A DNA stretch of 64,000 nt from Phormidium sp. FACHB-1136 (GCF_014697375.1 NZ_JACJRS010000020.1:1-64000), one strand, 5' to 3'; shown: positions 17,995 through 27,876, counted from the first letter of the stretch. Notes: generated by a model from the sequence alone, not told the origin. Translations and numbers: made by a program.

Positions 17995-18570
17995 ATGGAA
18001 GCAGTCCCAACACTGTATCAAGGTCGGCAATACAGATCACGCCTTGAAGCTCGCTGGGCGGCAATGTTTGACCTGCTTCAATGGCGCGTTGAGTATGAGC
18101 CTATTGATTTTGAAGGCTGGATTCCAGACTTTGTTATTAGCGAGGCTAAAGAGGTTTTTGTTGAAGTCAAGCCTGTTTCCACTTTCCCTGCACAAGCAGC
18201 GGAGAAGATTAGAAAGTCAGGCTGTTGCCAAGAAGTACTTATCGTCGGATATAGCGTTCCCATTGAAGATCAGTACCTCGGTTGGCTTCGACATGCAGGA
18301 GAAGAGGAGGATACATGGGAGTGGGGAGAGGCGGCATTGGGAGTTTGGAAAGGCACTGAAAGTGCTTCCAGAAGAGGTCGAATCAATATAGGCAATCAAG
18401 AAAACTTGATCGGATTCTGTCATGCCACAGGGAGTTTCCACGATAGGATTACAGGCTTCTATGATGGTGGATCGTACGGCTCAGGGCATGATACTGATGT
18501 ATTGGCGACAATCAGAAGCTACTGGCAAGAGGCTGGAAATTTAGTTCAGTGGCGTCGTCCACATCGGTAG
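17995..18570 (+). CDS. PD-(D/E)XK nuclease-like protein
   Basis: 191 residues. The opening YQGRQYRSRLEARWAAMFD followed by EYEP and GWIPDFVI matches a small nuclease-like family with a restriction-endonuclease fold. The active-site pattern is visible: Glu in RLEAR, Pro-Asp-45, then Glu-57-x-Lys-59 in EVFVEVKP. The C-terminal half (from about 95) is less familiar and may bind the substrate. An overlapping frame from 17981 is open but has no sensible protein. The gene is more A+T-rich than its neighbours, which hints at transfer. It ends 44 bases from the convergent HerA-like gene. Confidence 0.75.
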   Translation: MEAVPTLYQGRQYRSRLEARWAAMFDLLQWRVEYEPIDFEGWIPDFVISEAKEVFVEVKPVSTFPAQAAEKIRKSGCCQEVLIVGYSVPIEDQYLGWLRHAGEEEDTWEWGEAALGVWKGTESASRRGRINIGNQENLIGFCHATGSFHDRITGFYDGGSYGSGHDTDVLATIRSYWQEAGNLVQWRRPHR

Positions 18571-18614
18571 AATAGTCTGCCAAAGAGGCATAGAGGCTTC
18601 CTCCACCTCCCATC

Positions 18615-20303
18615 TTACTCAATGCTAATTCCGCCAAAGGTTTCGGCGGCTTTGCCCGGTTTGGCCAGGGGCGCTTTTTCCATTTGGCGGGCCTGTTTGC
18701 GGTGAGCTTGAAAATAGCCTAGCCATGCTGCCGGGGCATCCATGGTTTCGCCGCCGTGCTTGGTTTTGCGCTGGCGAACCTGGCAAAGGACGGGGGTGTT
18801 CACACAAGCCCCTGACACAATCACCTGGCCCTTGGTGAGGGCGGGCAGTTCTTGCAGTAGGTCGCGTCCAGCGGCCTCTACGCCGTACTTCAGGCTTTCC
18901 TGGTCTACAGGGTTGACAATCCGCATCAGAAACTGGCTCATGCACTGGGAGAGCACGTCAGAATCGAGCTTGCCGGGACGCTGGGTAATCAGGCCCACAC
19001 CCATGCCAAATTTGCGTCCTTCGCTGAGGATGGTTCGCAGAATTTGCTTGCAGCGGGAGGGTTCGTGACCAGGGGCAAAACGGTGGGCCTCTTCAATCAA
19101 AATAAAGACGGGATAGGGTAGATAGTTTTCGTCGTCGGGGGCGATTTTGTCCTTGGCGGTGTTCATGCGGGCCTGGTAGCTTTGGCGCAGCACCGCCGCA
19201 CAGATCACCTGCTGTTCTTCCTGGCTAATTTCGTTCATTTGCAGCACGGTCACTTGGCCGGGGGCAAACAAATCCTTCGGGGCAAGGTGCTGCATTCGAT
19301 GGAAGTAATCCGACCGTTCTAGCTTGCCCAATTTCCACTCTAGAGCGGGAGCAGAGGAACCCGTTTTTTCGTTGCCCTCGTCGTCGGTGCTGCGGTCAGA
19401 TTCGTAGCAGGCGGCGATCAAATCCTGTACATCCCAGCGGTGGTCGCCCAGCTTGTGCTTGCCCAGCAGACTAAAGGCTTTGTTGAGGATGGCCTGCTGA
19501 CGGTCGCTCATGTCGGGCAGCAGGGTCAAAATATCGTAGTAATCCAGGGAGGACATACGAATGCGGATGTCGTCGGGGGTGAGGATTTTCACTGCTGGGC
19601 TGTAGCCGTCGTCCGCCGCAAAGGCCGGGTGGCCGCGCATATCCGTCAGGGTGCCGTACTCGCCGTGGGGGTCAAAAATGAGCACCGCCGCCCGGTTGTA
19701 GGGACTCATCAGTTCTTCGATCAACACCCCCGCCGTGTAGGATTTGCCGGAACCCGTCCCCGCCAAGATGGCCATGTGGGTGCTCACTAGTTCCTTCACA
19801 TCCAGGGCCACGGGCACCCGTCCACCGGGCCGCAGCAGCAGCGAACCAATGTGGGCAGAACCCGCCGCCTGGGGCTGCTTTTTGTTGATGATCTGCTGCA
19901 AACTGGCGTCGTCCGCCAGGTACACCTTTGCGCCCGGATCGGGGGCCATGCGGGGGTTAATGAAGCCCAGGGCCGGATGGAAATAGCCCACCACATCCAC
20001 GGTCACCTCATAGACTTCCGGGTTGGGATGGGCAAACCCCACCAGGGCGGCGATAGCCTCCGGGTTGATGTCCGGGTCGGCAAACAGACGGTCGGGCAGG
20101 TGATCAATCAGCGTTAGGGCCGAAATTTTGCCCAAAATCTCCGCCTGGGGCACATCCACCACATCCACCCGATAGTAGACAAACTCGCCAATCTTCACCT
20201 GGCGATGGTCGGCGGTGATGAATAGGTATTGGTTGCCCGTCTCCCCTGGCCCTTTCACCGTGCCAATTACCGGAAGCTCTGGGGATTTGGGTTTGGGTGC
20301 CAT
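18615..20303 (-). CDS. HerA-like (DUF87) hexameric ATPase
   Basis: 562 residues from the ATG at 20303 (MAPKPKSPELPVIG); a longer start at 20342 is possible. An N-terminal HAS-barrel-like domain (about 1-150) is followed by the P-loop ILAGTGSGKSYT, DPHGEYG, the Walker B PVFILIEEAHRFAP, and the arginine-finger region LITQRPGKLD. FtsK/HerA-superfamily ATPases move along DNA and usually work with a nuclease. The nearest nuclease candidate is the convergent gene at 17995-18570, so they are not in one operon. Could act in repair or in an uncharacterised defence module. Confidence 0.85.
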   Translation of the reverse strand: MAPKPKSPELPVIGTVKGPGETGNQYLFITADHRQVKIGEFVYYRVDVVDVPQAEILGKISALTLIDHLPDRLFADPDINPEAIAALVGFAHPNPEVYEVTVDVVGYFHPALGFINPRMAPDPGAKVYLADDASLQQIINKKQPQAAGSAHIGSLLLRPGGRVPVALDVKELVSTHMAILAGTGSGKSYTAGVLIEELMSPYNRAAVLIFDPHGEYGTLTDMRGHPAFAADDGYSPAVKILTPDDIRIRMSSLDYYDILTLLPDMSDRQQAILNKAFSLLGKHKLGDHRWDVQDLIAACYESDRSTDDEGNEKTGSSAPALEWKLGKLERSDYFHRMQHLAPKDLFAPGQVTVLQMNEISQEEQQVICAAVLRQSYQARMNTAKDKIAPDDENYLPYPVFILIEEAHRFAPGHEPSRCKQILRTILSEGRKFGMGVGLITQRPGKLDSDVLSQCMSQFLMRIVNPVDQESLKYGVEAAGRDLLQELPALTKGQVIVSGACVNTPVLCQVRQRKTKHGGETMDAPAAWLGYFQAHRKQARQMEKAPLAKPGKAAETFGGISIE

Positions 20304-20578
20304 CGAAACGTCCTGCTCCAAGCGTGTCGTCCCAGCCGCCATCGCCGCAAACGCCCACGATCCACGGCTGAAGCTCTTGCCAAAAGTCTAGCACCCTTCT
20401 TCTAGATCACTAGTATGGGTACCTAAACACCCAAGACCTGTCATCCAATAAGCTCAAGCCCTTGTTTTGCTATCACCATCCCCATAGAACAAGGGACTTG
20501 GGCTCAGCCCCTTGGCCTGGGCAGCTAGAGTGTTGAGAAATCGTTCATTTCATCCAATTAACCCATTCATGACACGCC

Positions 20579-21850
20579 CTAATCCTCGTCCTCAAAAATG
20601 CCTCGGAAAAATTCCAGCGTGTCTTTAAGCGCGGCAATAAAGGCGTCGATTTCGGCCTTGGTGTTGTAGAAATAGAGGCTGGCGCGGGCGGTGGAATCGA
20701 CCCCCAGCAAACGGTGCAAGGGCTGGGTGCAGTGGTGGCCAGAGCGAATGGCGATACCCGACTGATCCAGCAGCGTCGCTAAATCCTGAGCGTGGACTCC
20801 GTCAATGGTGAACGTCGCCAATGCCGCACGACCGCTGCCGTCAGCCTTGGGATTGGGGCCATAGAGCTTGATTTCGGGGATAGCCTGGATTTGTTTGTAG
20901 AGGTAGGCCGTCAGTTCGTGCTCATAGGCGGCGATTTTGTCCATCCCGACGGAGGCTAAATAATCCACGGCAGCACCGAGGGCGATGGCTTCGGCAATGG
21001 CTGGGGTGCCTGCTTCAAACTTGTGGGGCAGGTCGGCGTAGGTGGAGTGGTCGAAGTACACATCGGCAATCATTTCGCCACCGCCCAGGAAGGGGGGCAT
21101 CTCCTGAAGCAGGGCTAGCTTGCCGTACAAAAAGCCGATGCCTGTGGGGCCGCACATTTTATGGCCAGAGGCCACGAACCAGTCGCAGTCCATCGCCTGC
21201 ATATTCAGGGGCAGGTGGGGCGCACTCTGGCAGCCGTCGATCAGCACCTTGGCTCCGTGGCGGTGGGCCAGGGCGATGATCTCCTCCACCGGGTTAATGC
21301 AGCCCAGGGCGTTGGAAACGTGATTCACCGCCACTAGGCGAGTCTTGTCGCCCACCAGGGAACGGTACTGTTCCAGGTCAAAGGCGTGATCCTCGGCTAG
21401 GCCCACAAACTTCAGAACGGCCCCCGTCCGTTGGGCCACAAACTGCCAGGGCACCAGGTTGCTGTGGTGCTCCATCACCGAGAGGATGATTTCGTCCCCC
21501 GGCTTCAGGGCGCTCATCCCCCAAGAGTAGGCGACGAGGTTAATCGCCTCGCTGGCGTTGCGGGTAAAGACAATCTCATCGCGGCTGGCGGCGTTGACAA
21601 AGGCCGCAACCTTATCCCGTGCCCCCTCGTAGGCATCCGTCGCCCGCGCACTGAGGGCGTGAATCCCCCGGTGAACGTTGGCGTTATCGAGCTGGTAGTA
21701 GTGGTTCAGCGCCTCCAGCACCGCCCTCGGCTTTTGGGAGGTGGCCGCATTGTCGAGATACACCAGCGGGTGATCGTTCACCTCCTGATGCAGAATCGGG
21801 AAGTCGGCACGAACCTTAGCAGCCAGGGAAAGTTCTTGGGCGACGGTCAT
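20579..21850 (-). CDS. sufS: Cysteine desulfurase SufS
   Basis: 423 residues from [14 protein letters not shown]; the upstream open frame is derived from a repeat and is rejected. PLP enzyme taking sulfur from cysteine for Fe-S assembly. Seen: [21 protein letters not shown], the PLP Lys in ASGHKMCGP, and the persulfide Cys in RSGHHCTQP, the SufS (class II) arrangement. Last gene of ftrC-sufB-sufC-sufD-sufS. The 120-base gap to sufD contains a palindromic repeat (21891-21926), so expression may be partly uncoupled. Confidence 0.96.
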   Translation of the reverse strand: MTVAQELSLAAKVRADFPILHQEVNDHPLVYLDNAATSQKPRAVLEALNHYYQLDNANVHRGIHALSARATDAYEGARDKVAAFVNAASRDEIVFTRNASEAINLVAYSWGMSALKPGDEIILSVMEHHSNLVPWQFVAQRTGAVLKFVGLAEDHAFDLEQYRSLVGDKTRLVAVNHVSNALGCINPVEEIIALAHRHGAKVLIDGCQSAPHLPLNMQAMDCDWFVASGHKMCGPTGIGFLYGKLALLQEMPPFLGGGEMIADVYFDHSTYADLPHKFEAGTPAIAEAIALGAAVDYLASVGMDKIAAYEHELTAYLYKQIQAIPEIKLYGPNPKADGSGRAALATFTIDGVHAQDLATLLDQSGIAIRSGHHCTQPLHRLLGVDSTARASLYFYNTKAEIDAFIAALKDTLEFFRGIFEDED

Positions 21851-21886
21851 GGGAGGGCGGGGGGTAATGGGTGGGTGGGCTATCCG

Positions 21887-21926
21887 ACTTCCCTCTCCCC
21901 ATGGGAGAGGGGTTGGGGGTGAGGGC
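21887..21926. repeat. CCCTCTCCC/GGGAGAGGG palindromic repeat between sufD and sufS
   Basis: Stem CCCTCTCCC (21891-21899) and GGGAGAGGG (21903-21911) with a 3-base loop, followed by GTTGGGGGTGAGGGC. The same modules recur at 37054-37148, 53088-53362 and 63542-63596, so this is a member of a dispersed family, here inside an operon. Confidence 0.8.
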
Positions 21927-21970
21927 CGATAGGCTGGGGGTGTAGCTCGCTTCCCGTAAGGGTGGGCCAT

Positions 21971-23317
21971 CTACGTCCATTGGGTAATCCGCTGGGCCAG
22001 GTTGGCTCGCAGTGATTCTAACGGGATCCGGTCTAGGATTTCCATGGCGAAGGCATAGATCAGCAACCGCTGGGCCTGGTTGGCACTAATACCGCGACTT
22101 TGCAGATAGAAAATCTCGTCGGCCTGAAGCTGGCTGACGGTGGCTCCGTGGGCGCATTTCACGTCGTCGGCCACAATTTCGAGCTGGGGTTTGGTGTCTA
22201 CCCTAGCTTTGTCCGACAGCAGCAGATTACGGTTGAGCTGGCTGGCGTTGGTTTGCTGGGCCTTTTGGGCCACCACCACTCGACCGTTAAAGACGCTGTG
22301 GGCCTTGCCGTCCACGATAGCCTTGTGCTGCTGCTCTACAGTGCCGCGGGGATAGCTGAGGGCTACCAAGCTGTGGGTGTCGGCGTGCTGGGTGTCGGTG
22401 ATAGCCCCCAGGCCGTAGAGCTTGGTGGTGGTTTGCTCCCCGGTTTGGTAGGTTTCCCAGTTGTGGCGGGCCAGCTTGGCCCCAAAGTCTGCCGCTGTGC
22501 CGATGTACTGGCTGTCGCGGGCCTGGGTAACAACCGTTTTGCCGATGTGGTAGGTGCCTGCGCCCTCCCGCTGAATGCGGCTGTGGGTGAGTTGGGCGTT
22601 GGCATCTAGCCAGATTTCGGTAACGGCATTGGTGAGGTTGAGGTTGTCCCCATCTCCCCAAAAGTCTTCTACGAGGGTCAGCGCACTGCCCGTTTCGGCA
22701 ACGACCAAGCAACGGGGTTGAGCCAAGGTGTCTTGGCCTTGGTGGACGTAGAGAATCTGCACCGGGGTATCGACCACCACGTTGCGGGGCAGATAAATCA
22801 ACACCGCATCCTGAAAGCCTACGGTGTTGAGGGCCGTAAACACCTCGTGGCCTCCGCTGGCTTGGCCGAGTCGGTTTTGCACCTTGGCCATCAGGTCAAA
22901 ATTTTGCCCCAATTGGCGCAGGCTACCAACCGTTGCAGCCTCCGGCAGTTGCTCCAGTTGAGATAGTTCGGCGTTGAAAATGCCGTTGACCACAACAATT
23001 TGTGCCCCCGTGGTTTCGGGTAGGCGCAGAGGATTGATAGCTGTTTCTGTGACGGTCGAGGATTCCGCTGCGGCAAAGTTCACCGACAGCAGAGCCGACA
23101 GATCCGTAAAGCGCCAATCTTCCTGACGGGTAGAGGGGAAGGTTTCTTCCTTCAGCAGGGCTTCGGCGCGGGTGCGGAGATCGGCCAGGGCGAGGTCGGC
23201 GGGGACGGCAGCTTTAGCGGTGGCGATCAGCGCCTTGAGGTAGGCATATCGCTGTTCGGTCAGGCTGGTCGAGGTAGGGATACTCAGAGTTGCGTTGAGA
23301 TCAGAAGAATTTGACAT
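21971..23317 (-). CDS. sufD: Fe-S cluster assembly protein SufD
   Basis: 448 residues from MSNSSDLN at 23317; its ATG shares one base with the sufC stop. Part of the SufBCD scaffold that builds clusters at the expense of ATP. The N-terminal helical part has TRQEDWRFTDLS; the beta-helix core ends with the family block VDTKPQLEIVADDVKCAHGATV and LQSRGIS, containing the conserved Cys-x-His used at the SufB-SufD interface. Length fits cyanobacterial SufD. Confidence 0.96.
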   Translation of the reverse strand: MSNSSDLNATLSIPTSTSLTEQRYAYLKALIATAKAAVPADLALADLRTRAEALLKEETFPSTRQEDWRFTDLSALLSVNFAAAESSTVTETAINPLRLPETTGAQIVVVNGIFNAELSQLEQLPEAATVGSLRQLGQNFDLMAKVQNRLGQASGGHEVFTALNTVGFQDAVLIYLPRNVVVDTPVQILYVHQGQDTLAQPRCLVVAETGSALTLVEDFWGDGDNLNLTNAVTEIWLDANAQLTHSRIQREGAGTYHIGKTVVTQARDSQYIGTAADFGAKLARHNWETYQTGEQTTTKLYGLGAITDTQHADTHSLVALSYPRGTVEQQHKAIVDGKAHSVFNGRVVVAQKAQQTNASQLNRNLLLSDKARVDTKPQLEIVADDVKCAHGATVSQLQADEIFYLQSRGISANQAQRLLIYAFAMEILDRIPLESLRANLAQRITQWT

Positions 23318-24105
23318 TACGCCACAGCCTCCGCACGATGTTCGGCCAAAATCCACTCATAGCCGCGAGATTCCAGTTCTAGGGCCAGTTCTTTGCTGCC
23401 CGTAGTGATGATGCGGCCCTCGGCCATCACATGGACGTAGTCGGGCACGATGTAGTCGAGCAGCCGCTGGTAGTGGGTGATCAGCACCACGGCATTGTCG
23501 GGGGTGGTGAGTTGGTTCACGCCGTTGGCTACGATTTTTAGGGCGTCGATGTCTAGGCCAGAATCGGTTTCGTCCAAAATCGCCAGGGCGGGTTCTAGTA
23601 GCGCCATTTGCAGGATTTCGTTACGCTTTTTTTCGCCGCCAGAGAAGCCTTCGTTGACGCTGCGATCCAGGAAAGAAGCGTCCATCTTCACCACCGACAG
23701 CCGCTCGTCCAGCAGATCGTCGAAGTCGAATACATCGATTTCCTCTTCGCCCCTAGCTTTGCGGTGGGCATTGTAGGCGACCCGCAAAAAGTCGCGGTTG
23801 CTGACACCGGGAATTTCTAGGGGATACTGAAAGGCCAAAAACACCCCAGCGGTGGCCCGTTCGTGGGGTTCTAGTTCTAGGATATTTTCGCCCTTGAAAC
23901 TTACTTCCCCAGCGGTGACTTCGTAGTCGGGATGGCCCGCCAACACCTTAGAAAAGGTGCTTTTGCCGGAACCGTTGAGGCCCATGATGGCATGGATTTC
24001 TCCGGCCCGTACCTCCAGGTTGAGTCCCTTGAGAATTTCGGTGCCGTCCACATTGGCATAGAGGTTTTTGACGGAAAGAATGATCTCGCTGTTTTCGTTA
24101 ATCAT
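23317..24105 (-). CDS. sufC: Fe-S cluster assembly ATPase SufC
   Basis: 262 residues from [16 protein letters not shown]; the open frame upstream runs through a repeat and is not coding. ABC-type ATPase driving SufB-SufD conformational change. Walker [11 protein letters not shown]-loop FLAFQYP, signature FSGGEKKR (the SufC variant), Walker [13 protein letters not shown] and the H-loop ITHYQRLL are all present. Overlaps sufD by one base. A 157-base gap to sufB contains a MITE-like element. Confidence 0.97.
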   Translation of the reverse strand: MINENSEIILSVKNLYANVDGTEILKGLNLEVRAGEIHAIMGLNGSGKSTFSKVLAGHPDYEVTAGEVSFKGENILELEPHERATAGVFLAFQYPLEIPGVSNRDFLRVAYNAHRKARGEEEIDVFDFDDLLDERLSVVKMDASFLDRSVNEGFSGGEKKRNEILQMALLEPALAILDETDSGLDIDALKIVANGVNQLTTPDNAVVLITHYQRLLDYIVPDYVHVMAEGRIITTGSKELALELESRGYEWILAEHRAEAVA

Positions 24106-24173
24106 GGTGTTGGGGTGATTGGGCAATATCCGGTAGGCTTCAGGGCAAAAAATAATCGGCAATATCGTTGATT

Positions 24174-24259
24174 CGTAGGGTGCATTCGCGAAGCAATACA
24201 CCATCCCCGGTGTTTTCTCGACAGGGCCAAGGGGGATGGTGGGCAGTGCCCACCCTACG
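24174..24259. repeat. 86-bp MITE-like element with CGTAGGGTG terminal inverted repeats
   Basis: Perfect 9-base inverted ends, CGTAGGGTG (24174-24182) and CACCCTACG (24251-24259). The left inner part has GTGCATTCGCGAAGCAATACAC, able to fold; the right end folds as GGTGGGCAGTGCCCACC. It sits between sufB and sufC, 3 bases after the sufB stop. Its ends resemble those of the element inserted at 30949-31104 (CCGTAGGGG/CCCCTACGG). Confidence 0.75.
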
Positions 24260-24262
24260 GGT

Positions 24263-25699
24263 TTACCCGACGCTGTTTTCGAGTTTGAGAGCCAGCAGCT
24301 TATCGGCTTCGGCGGCGAATTCCATCGGCAGTTTGTTGAACACATCGCGACAGAAACCGCTGATGATCATCGACACCGCATCTTCGGGAGAAATGCCCCG
24401 CTGGGCGAAGTAGAAGAGCTGATCTTCCCCAATTTTGGAGGTAGAGGCTTCGTGCTCAACCTGGGCGGTGCTGTTTTGCACCTGGATGTAGGGGAAGGTG
24501 TTGGCGCTGGAGGTGTCGCCGATCAGCATGGAGTCGCACTGGGAATAGTTGCGGGATCCTTCGGCCTTGGGGCCAATTTTCACTAGGCCGCGATAGCTAT
24601 TTTTCGACTTGGCGGCGGAAATACCCTTAGAAACGATGGTGCTCTTGGTGTTTTTGCCTACATGCACCATCTTGGTTCCGGTATCGGCCTGTTGCAGGTT
24701 GTTGGTGAGGGCCACGGAGTAGAACTCGCCTACAGAGCCTTCGCCCACCAGCACGCAACTGGGGTATTTCCAGGTGATGGCGGAACCGGTTTCTACTTGA
24801 GTCCAGGAAATTTTGGAGTTTTTCCCGGCGCAGAGGCCGCGCTTGGTGACGAAGTTGTAGATGCCGCCCTTGCCGTTTTCGTCTCCGGCGTACCAGTTTT
24901 GCACCGTCGAATAGTTGATGGTGGCGTTGTCGAGGGCGACCAGTTCCACGATGGCGGCATGGAGCTGGTTGCTGTCGTACATGGGGGCGGTGCAGCCCTC
25001 CAGGTAGGTGACGGAACTGCCAGATTCCGCCACGATCAGCGTGCGCTCGAACTGGCCAGAGTCGCCGTTGTTGATGCGGAAGTAGGTGGACAAATCCATC
25101 GGGCAGACGGTGTCTTTGGGAATGTAGACAAAAGAGCCGTCGCTAAACACCGCCGAATTTAGGGCCGCGAAGTAGTTGTCGCCGATGGGCACCACGCTAC
25201 CGAGGTACTTTTCTACCAGTTCCGGGTGTTCCTGAATGGCTTCGGAGATAGAGCAGAAAATTACCCCCACCTCGGCCAGCTTTTCTTTAAAGGTGGTGGC
25301 CACAGAAACGCTGTCAAAAATGGCATCCACCGCCACGTTGGCCAAGCGCTTTTGTTCCGACAGAGGAATCCCCAGCTTCTCAAAGGTGTCCAGCAGGGTG
25401 GGATCGACCTCATCCAGGCTGCCCTTCTTTTCTTTAACCTTGGGAGCCGAGTAATAAATGATGTTCTGGTAGTCGATGGGCGGATAGCTGACGTTGGGCC
25501 ACACGGGTTCCTGCATCGTCAGCCATTTGCGGTAGGCCTTGAGGCGAAACTCCAGCATGAATTCCGGCTCGTTTTTCTTGGCCGAAATCAGCCGCACCAC
25601 GTCCTCACTGAGGCCACGGGGGATAACATCGGCCTCGATGTCGGTGGTGAACCCGTACTTATAGGGCTGGCTAACGAGGGACTGAACAGAAGCACTCAT
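24263..25699 (-). CDS. sufB: Fe-S cluster assembly protein SufB
   Basis: 478 residues from [17 protein letters not shown]; the further-upstream frame overlaps ftrC and is rejected. Scaffold protein of SufBCD. Recognised by [20 protein letters not shown], the [11 protein letters not shown] block, [26 protein letters not shown]-type core (motif at about residues 290-315), and [21 protein letters not shown], which carries the conserved Glu and neighbouring residues needed for assembly. Lies 59 bases downstream of ftrC. Confidence 0.97.
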   Translation of the reverse strand: MSASVQSLVSQPYKYGFTTDIEADVIPRGLSEDVVRLISAKKNEPEFMLEFRLKAYRKWLTMQEPVWPNVSYPPIDYQNIIYYSAPKVKEKKGSLDEVDPTLLDTFEKLGIPLSEQKRLANVAVDAIFDSVSVATTFKEKLAEVGVIFCSISEAIQEHPELVEKYLGSVVPIGDNYFAALNSAVFSDGSFVYIPKDTVCPMDLSTYFRINNGDSGQFERTLIVAESGSSVTYLEGCTAPMYDSNQLHAAIVELVALDNATINYSTVQNWYAGDENGKGGIYNFVTKRGLCAGKNSKISWTQVETGSAITWKYPSCVLVGEGSVGEFYSVALTNNLQQADTGTKMVHVGKNTKSTIVSKGISAAKSKNSYRGLVKIGPKAEGSRNYSQCDSMLIGDTSSANTFPYIQVQNSTAQVEHEASTSKIGEDQLFYFAQRGISPEDAVSMIISGFCRDVFNKLPMEFAAEADKLLALKLENSVG

Positions 25700-25758
25700 A
25701 GACTCGACTCTCTGGACGGCGGCTCGGTCAACGGAGATTGGGCTGGCTGAGATTGGGC

Positions 25759-26121
25759 TTACTGATATTTGCTGGTTTCGGCGCGGATGGTCTCCACGGA
25801 AATCTCCTGCTGATCGCCAGCAAAGGGGTTGTCGGGGGTGAGGAAGAGCATACAGTGACACTCCTTGCGCTCCTGCATGGGCACACAGGGGCAGTTCCAG
25901 TAGATGGACTTCACCTCGGCCTCTTTGTCTTCGTAGTGGCGACAGGGACACAGGGGGGAACCCAGGTCATCCTTGTGCTTGGCCAAACCCTCCAGCACCA
26001 CCGCCGTCACGCCGGGATCCGCACAGAAGTAGGTGCCCGTGCGCTTGGCGTAGCTTTGGGCAAAGCTTCGCATCATTTCGAGGTTTTTGTCGGAGGCTTG
26101 GGTGGGAGGGGTGACAGTCAT
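25759..26121 (-). CDS. ftrC: Ferredoxin-thioredoxin reductase catalytic chain
   Basis: 120 residues. A 4Fe-4S enzyme that passes electrons from ferredoxin to thioredoxin, thereby light-regulating metabolism. All seven Cys of the family are seen: Cys-33, then CPC (58, 60), CPC (77, 79) and CHC (88, 90), with the active-site disulfide and cluster ligands among them. First gene of the minus-strand suf cluster, directly facing the SufR operators; this makes FTR supply likely to follow Fe-S cluster demand. The variable subunit gene ftrV is not in the window. Confidence 0.96.
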   Translation of the reverse strand: MTVTPPTQASDKNLEMMRSFAQSYAKRTGTYFCADPGVTAVVLEGLAKHKDDLGSPLCPCRHYEDKEAEVKSIYWNCPCVPMQERKECHCMLFLTPDNPFAGDQQEISVETIRAETSKYQ

Positions 26122-26171
26122 CGCAGAACAAAGATATGGCTACACAGCCCAATCATTCTATACAATTAAAG

Positions 26172-26185
26172 CAACATTTAGGTTG
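26172..26185. promoter_or_regulatory. SufR operator, ftrC-proximal
   Basis: Exact CAAC-N6-GTTG inverted repeat (CAAC, ATTTAG, GTTG), the site known to be bound by cyanobacterial SufR. It lies about 50 bases upstream of ftrC, just upstream of a TATAGAAT sequence on the minus strand that could serve as the -10 of the suf operon, a placement consistent with repression. Confidence 0.8.
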
Positions 26186-26211
26186 TCTAACTCAATCTTA
26201 GATTAGTTTAG

Positions 26212-26225
26212 CAACACGACTGTTG
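26212..26225. promoter_or_regulatory. SufR operator, sufR-proximal
   Basis: Second exact CAAC-N6-GTTG repeat (CAAC, ACGACT, GTTG). Its centre is 40 bases from the first site, close to four helical turns, so two SufR dimers could bind the same face. It lies about 35 bases upstream of the sufR start, consistent with autoregulation. Confidence 0.8.
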
Positions 26226-26259
26226 TCAAAGTATGTAGTCCTTCATGTTGGCCGATGCC

Positions 26260-26949
26260 ATGACCTTTGTGCAGCAACCCTCCTCCACCAAGGACGACAT
26301 CCTGGTCTACCTGCTGAAGCAGGGCGAGGCCACCGCTCAAGCCTTGGCGGAACATTTTGAGGTGAGCGCCCAGGCCATTCGTCGCCACCTCAAGGATTTG
26401 GAGGCCGAAGCCTTGATTGAACACCGGGCCGTCCACGAGGGCATGGGCCGACCCAATCACCTCTATCGCCTCAGTGGCAAGGGTCGGGATCGTTTTCCGG
26501 CTCAGTACGACGAATTCGCCATTTCCCTGCTAGATACCCTGGCGGAAACCGTGGGCAAAGACCAGGTAGGTAGCATCCTCCGCAAGCAATGGGAGCGCAA
26601 GGCTCTGGAATACCGGGATCAGGTGGGCACAGGCACCGTGGCGGAACGGGTGGCCAAATTGGTTGACCTGCGACAGGCCGAAGGCTATATGGCCGAATGG
26701 CACGAGGTCGATCCCACGGAAATGCAGCCCCATATTGCCGTGGATCATCCCGGCCCCTGCTACATCATCACCGAATATAACTGTGCCATTTCCCACATCG
26801 CCGCTTCTTTCCCAAGCGTTTGCGGTCACGAATTGGAAATGTTTCAGTTGGCTCTCTCCGACTGCTCCGTGCAGCGCACCCACTGGCTGGTTCAGGGCGA
26901 ACATCGCTGCGGTTATTTGATTGCCCAACGAGCCGCCACTCCAGCCTAG
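26260..26949 (+). CDS. sufR: Transcriptional repressor SufR
   Basis: 229 residues from MTFVQQPSSTKDD; an ATG 15 bases earlier is less typical of the family. DeoR-like winged helix (about 10-65, ATAQALAEHFEVSAQAIRRHL), then a cluster-binding half with conserved Cys in EYNCAIS, SVCGHELEMF, LSDCSVQRTHW and EHRCGY. SufR holds a 4Fe-4S cluster and represses suf when clusters are plentiful. Divergent from ftrC-sufBCDS, with both operators in the shared 138-base spacer; convergent with trpA. Confidence 0.96.
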   Translation: MTFVQQPSSTKDDILVYLLKQGEATAQALAEHFEVSAQAIRRHLKDLEAEALIEHRAVHEGMGRPNHLYRLSGKGRDRFPAQYDEFAISLLDTLAETVGKDQVGSILRKQWERKALEYRDQVGTGTVAERVAKLVDLRQAEGYMAEWHEVDPTEMQPHIAVDHPGPCYIITEYNCAISHIAASFPSVCGHELEMFQLALSDCSVQRTHWLVQGEHRCGYLIAQRAATPA

Positions 26950-26977
26950 AAGCCTCTGGCGAGGGGCTGGCGAGGGG

Positions 26978-27772
26978 CTACTGAATGGCGGCTTTGAGGG
27001 TGCGGCAAAATTCAGCCACGTCCTGAAGAGCGGATTGGGAATCCTCAACGGCTAAACGCTTCACGAAGGCGCTACCCACAATCACCCCATCGGCCCCCCA
27101 CTGGTGCAGTTGGGTGGCTTGATCTGGGCCAGACACCCCAAAGCCCACGCCGATGGCTTTGTTGGTGGTTTGCTTAAGGCTGTCGATCAGATCCTTCACC
27201 CGTCCCTGAATCTCCTGCCGCATCCCAGTCACCCCAGTAACGCTGACCAGGTACACAAACCCCTGGGCTTGGGCCGCAATGGCCTGGATGCGTTCTAGGG
27301 GAGAGGTGGGGGCCACCAGCAGGGTGACATCAATCTGGGCGGCGGCGGCGGCTTGCAGCAGCGCCTCCACTTCTTCTAAGGGCAGATCGGGCACCACCAG
27401 ACCCGCTACCCCAGCGGCGGCGATATCCGCCATGAAGGTATCAAGGCCGCGATTGAGGATTGGGTTGTAGTAGGTGAACAAAATAATCGGAGACTTGAGG
27501 CCGGGGCTAACGGTTTTGACCAGATCCAACACCTGATCCAGGGTGACGCCCTTGGCCAGGGCACGGGTAGCCGCCGCCTGAATCACCGGGCCATCGGCGA
27601 GGGGGTCGGAGTAGGGTACCCCCAGTTCGATTAAATCGGCTCCGTTGTCGTCCAGCACCTTCAGCGCCGCCGCCGTGGTCTCTAGGTCAGGGTCTCCCGC
27701 TGTAATAAAGGGAATGAGGGCACATTCACCCCGCGCTTTGAGCGCCTGGAAATGATCTGCAACGTGAGCCAT
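26978..27772 (-). CDS. trpA: Tryptophan synthase alpha chain
   Basis: 264 residues from [16 protein letters not shown]; longer upstream frame is rejected by length and composition. Cleaves indole-3-glycerol phosphate to indole for TrpB. Catalytic Glu and Asp are in [26 protein letters not shown] near residue 20, the flexible loop region VPDLPLEE, and [12 protein letters not shown] are as expected. The trpB gene is not adjacent, as is common in cyanobacteria. Downstream of ndhL and DUF3007 on the same strand (104-base gap). Confidence 0.96.
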   Translation of the reverse strand: MAHVADHFQALKARGECALIPFITAGDPDLETTAAALKVLDDNGADLIELGVPYSDPLADGPVIQAAATRALAKGVTLDQVLDLVKTVSPGLKSPIILFTYYNPILNRGLDTFMADIAAAGVAGLVVPDLPLEEVEALLQAAAAAQIDVTLLVAPTSPLERIQAIAAQAQGFVYLVSVTGVTGMRQEIQGRVKDLIDSLKQTTNKAIGVGFGVSGPDQATQLHQWGADGVIVGSAFVKRLAVEDSQSALQDVAEFCRTLKAAIQ

Positions 27773-27876
27773 AGAGCGGGCCGATAGACATCCAATAGAG
27801 CACTCTAAACCAAGACGGGCACCGCGTCTATGCCCGCCTGAGTGGGGATTGGAGGGATGAAACGGGAGGCTTGGCC

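Noticed and set aside
17981-18391. Second open frame overlapping the nuclease-like gene
   Set aside because: The other frame has the nuclease motifs and natural amino-acid balance; this one does not.
20459-20495. CCCTTGTT/AACAAGGG hairpin downstream of sufS
   Set aside because: An 8-bp stem with a 21-base loop and no T-run on the minus strand; too weak to call a terminator.
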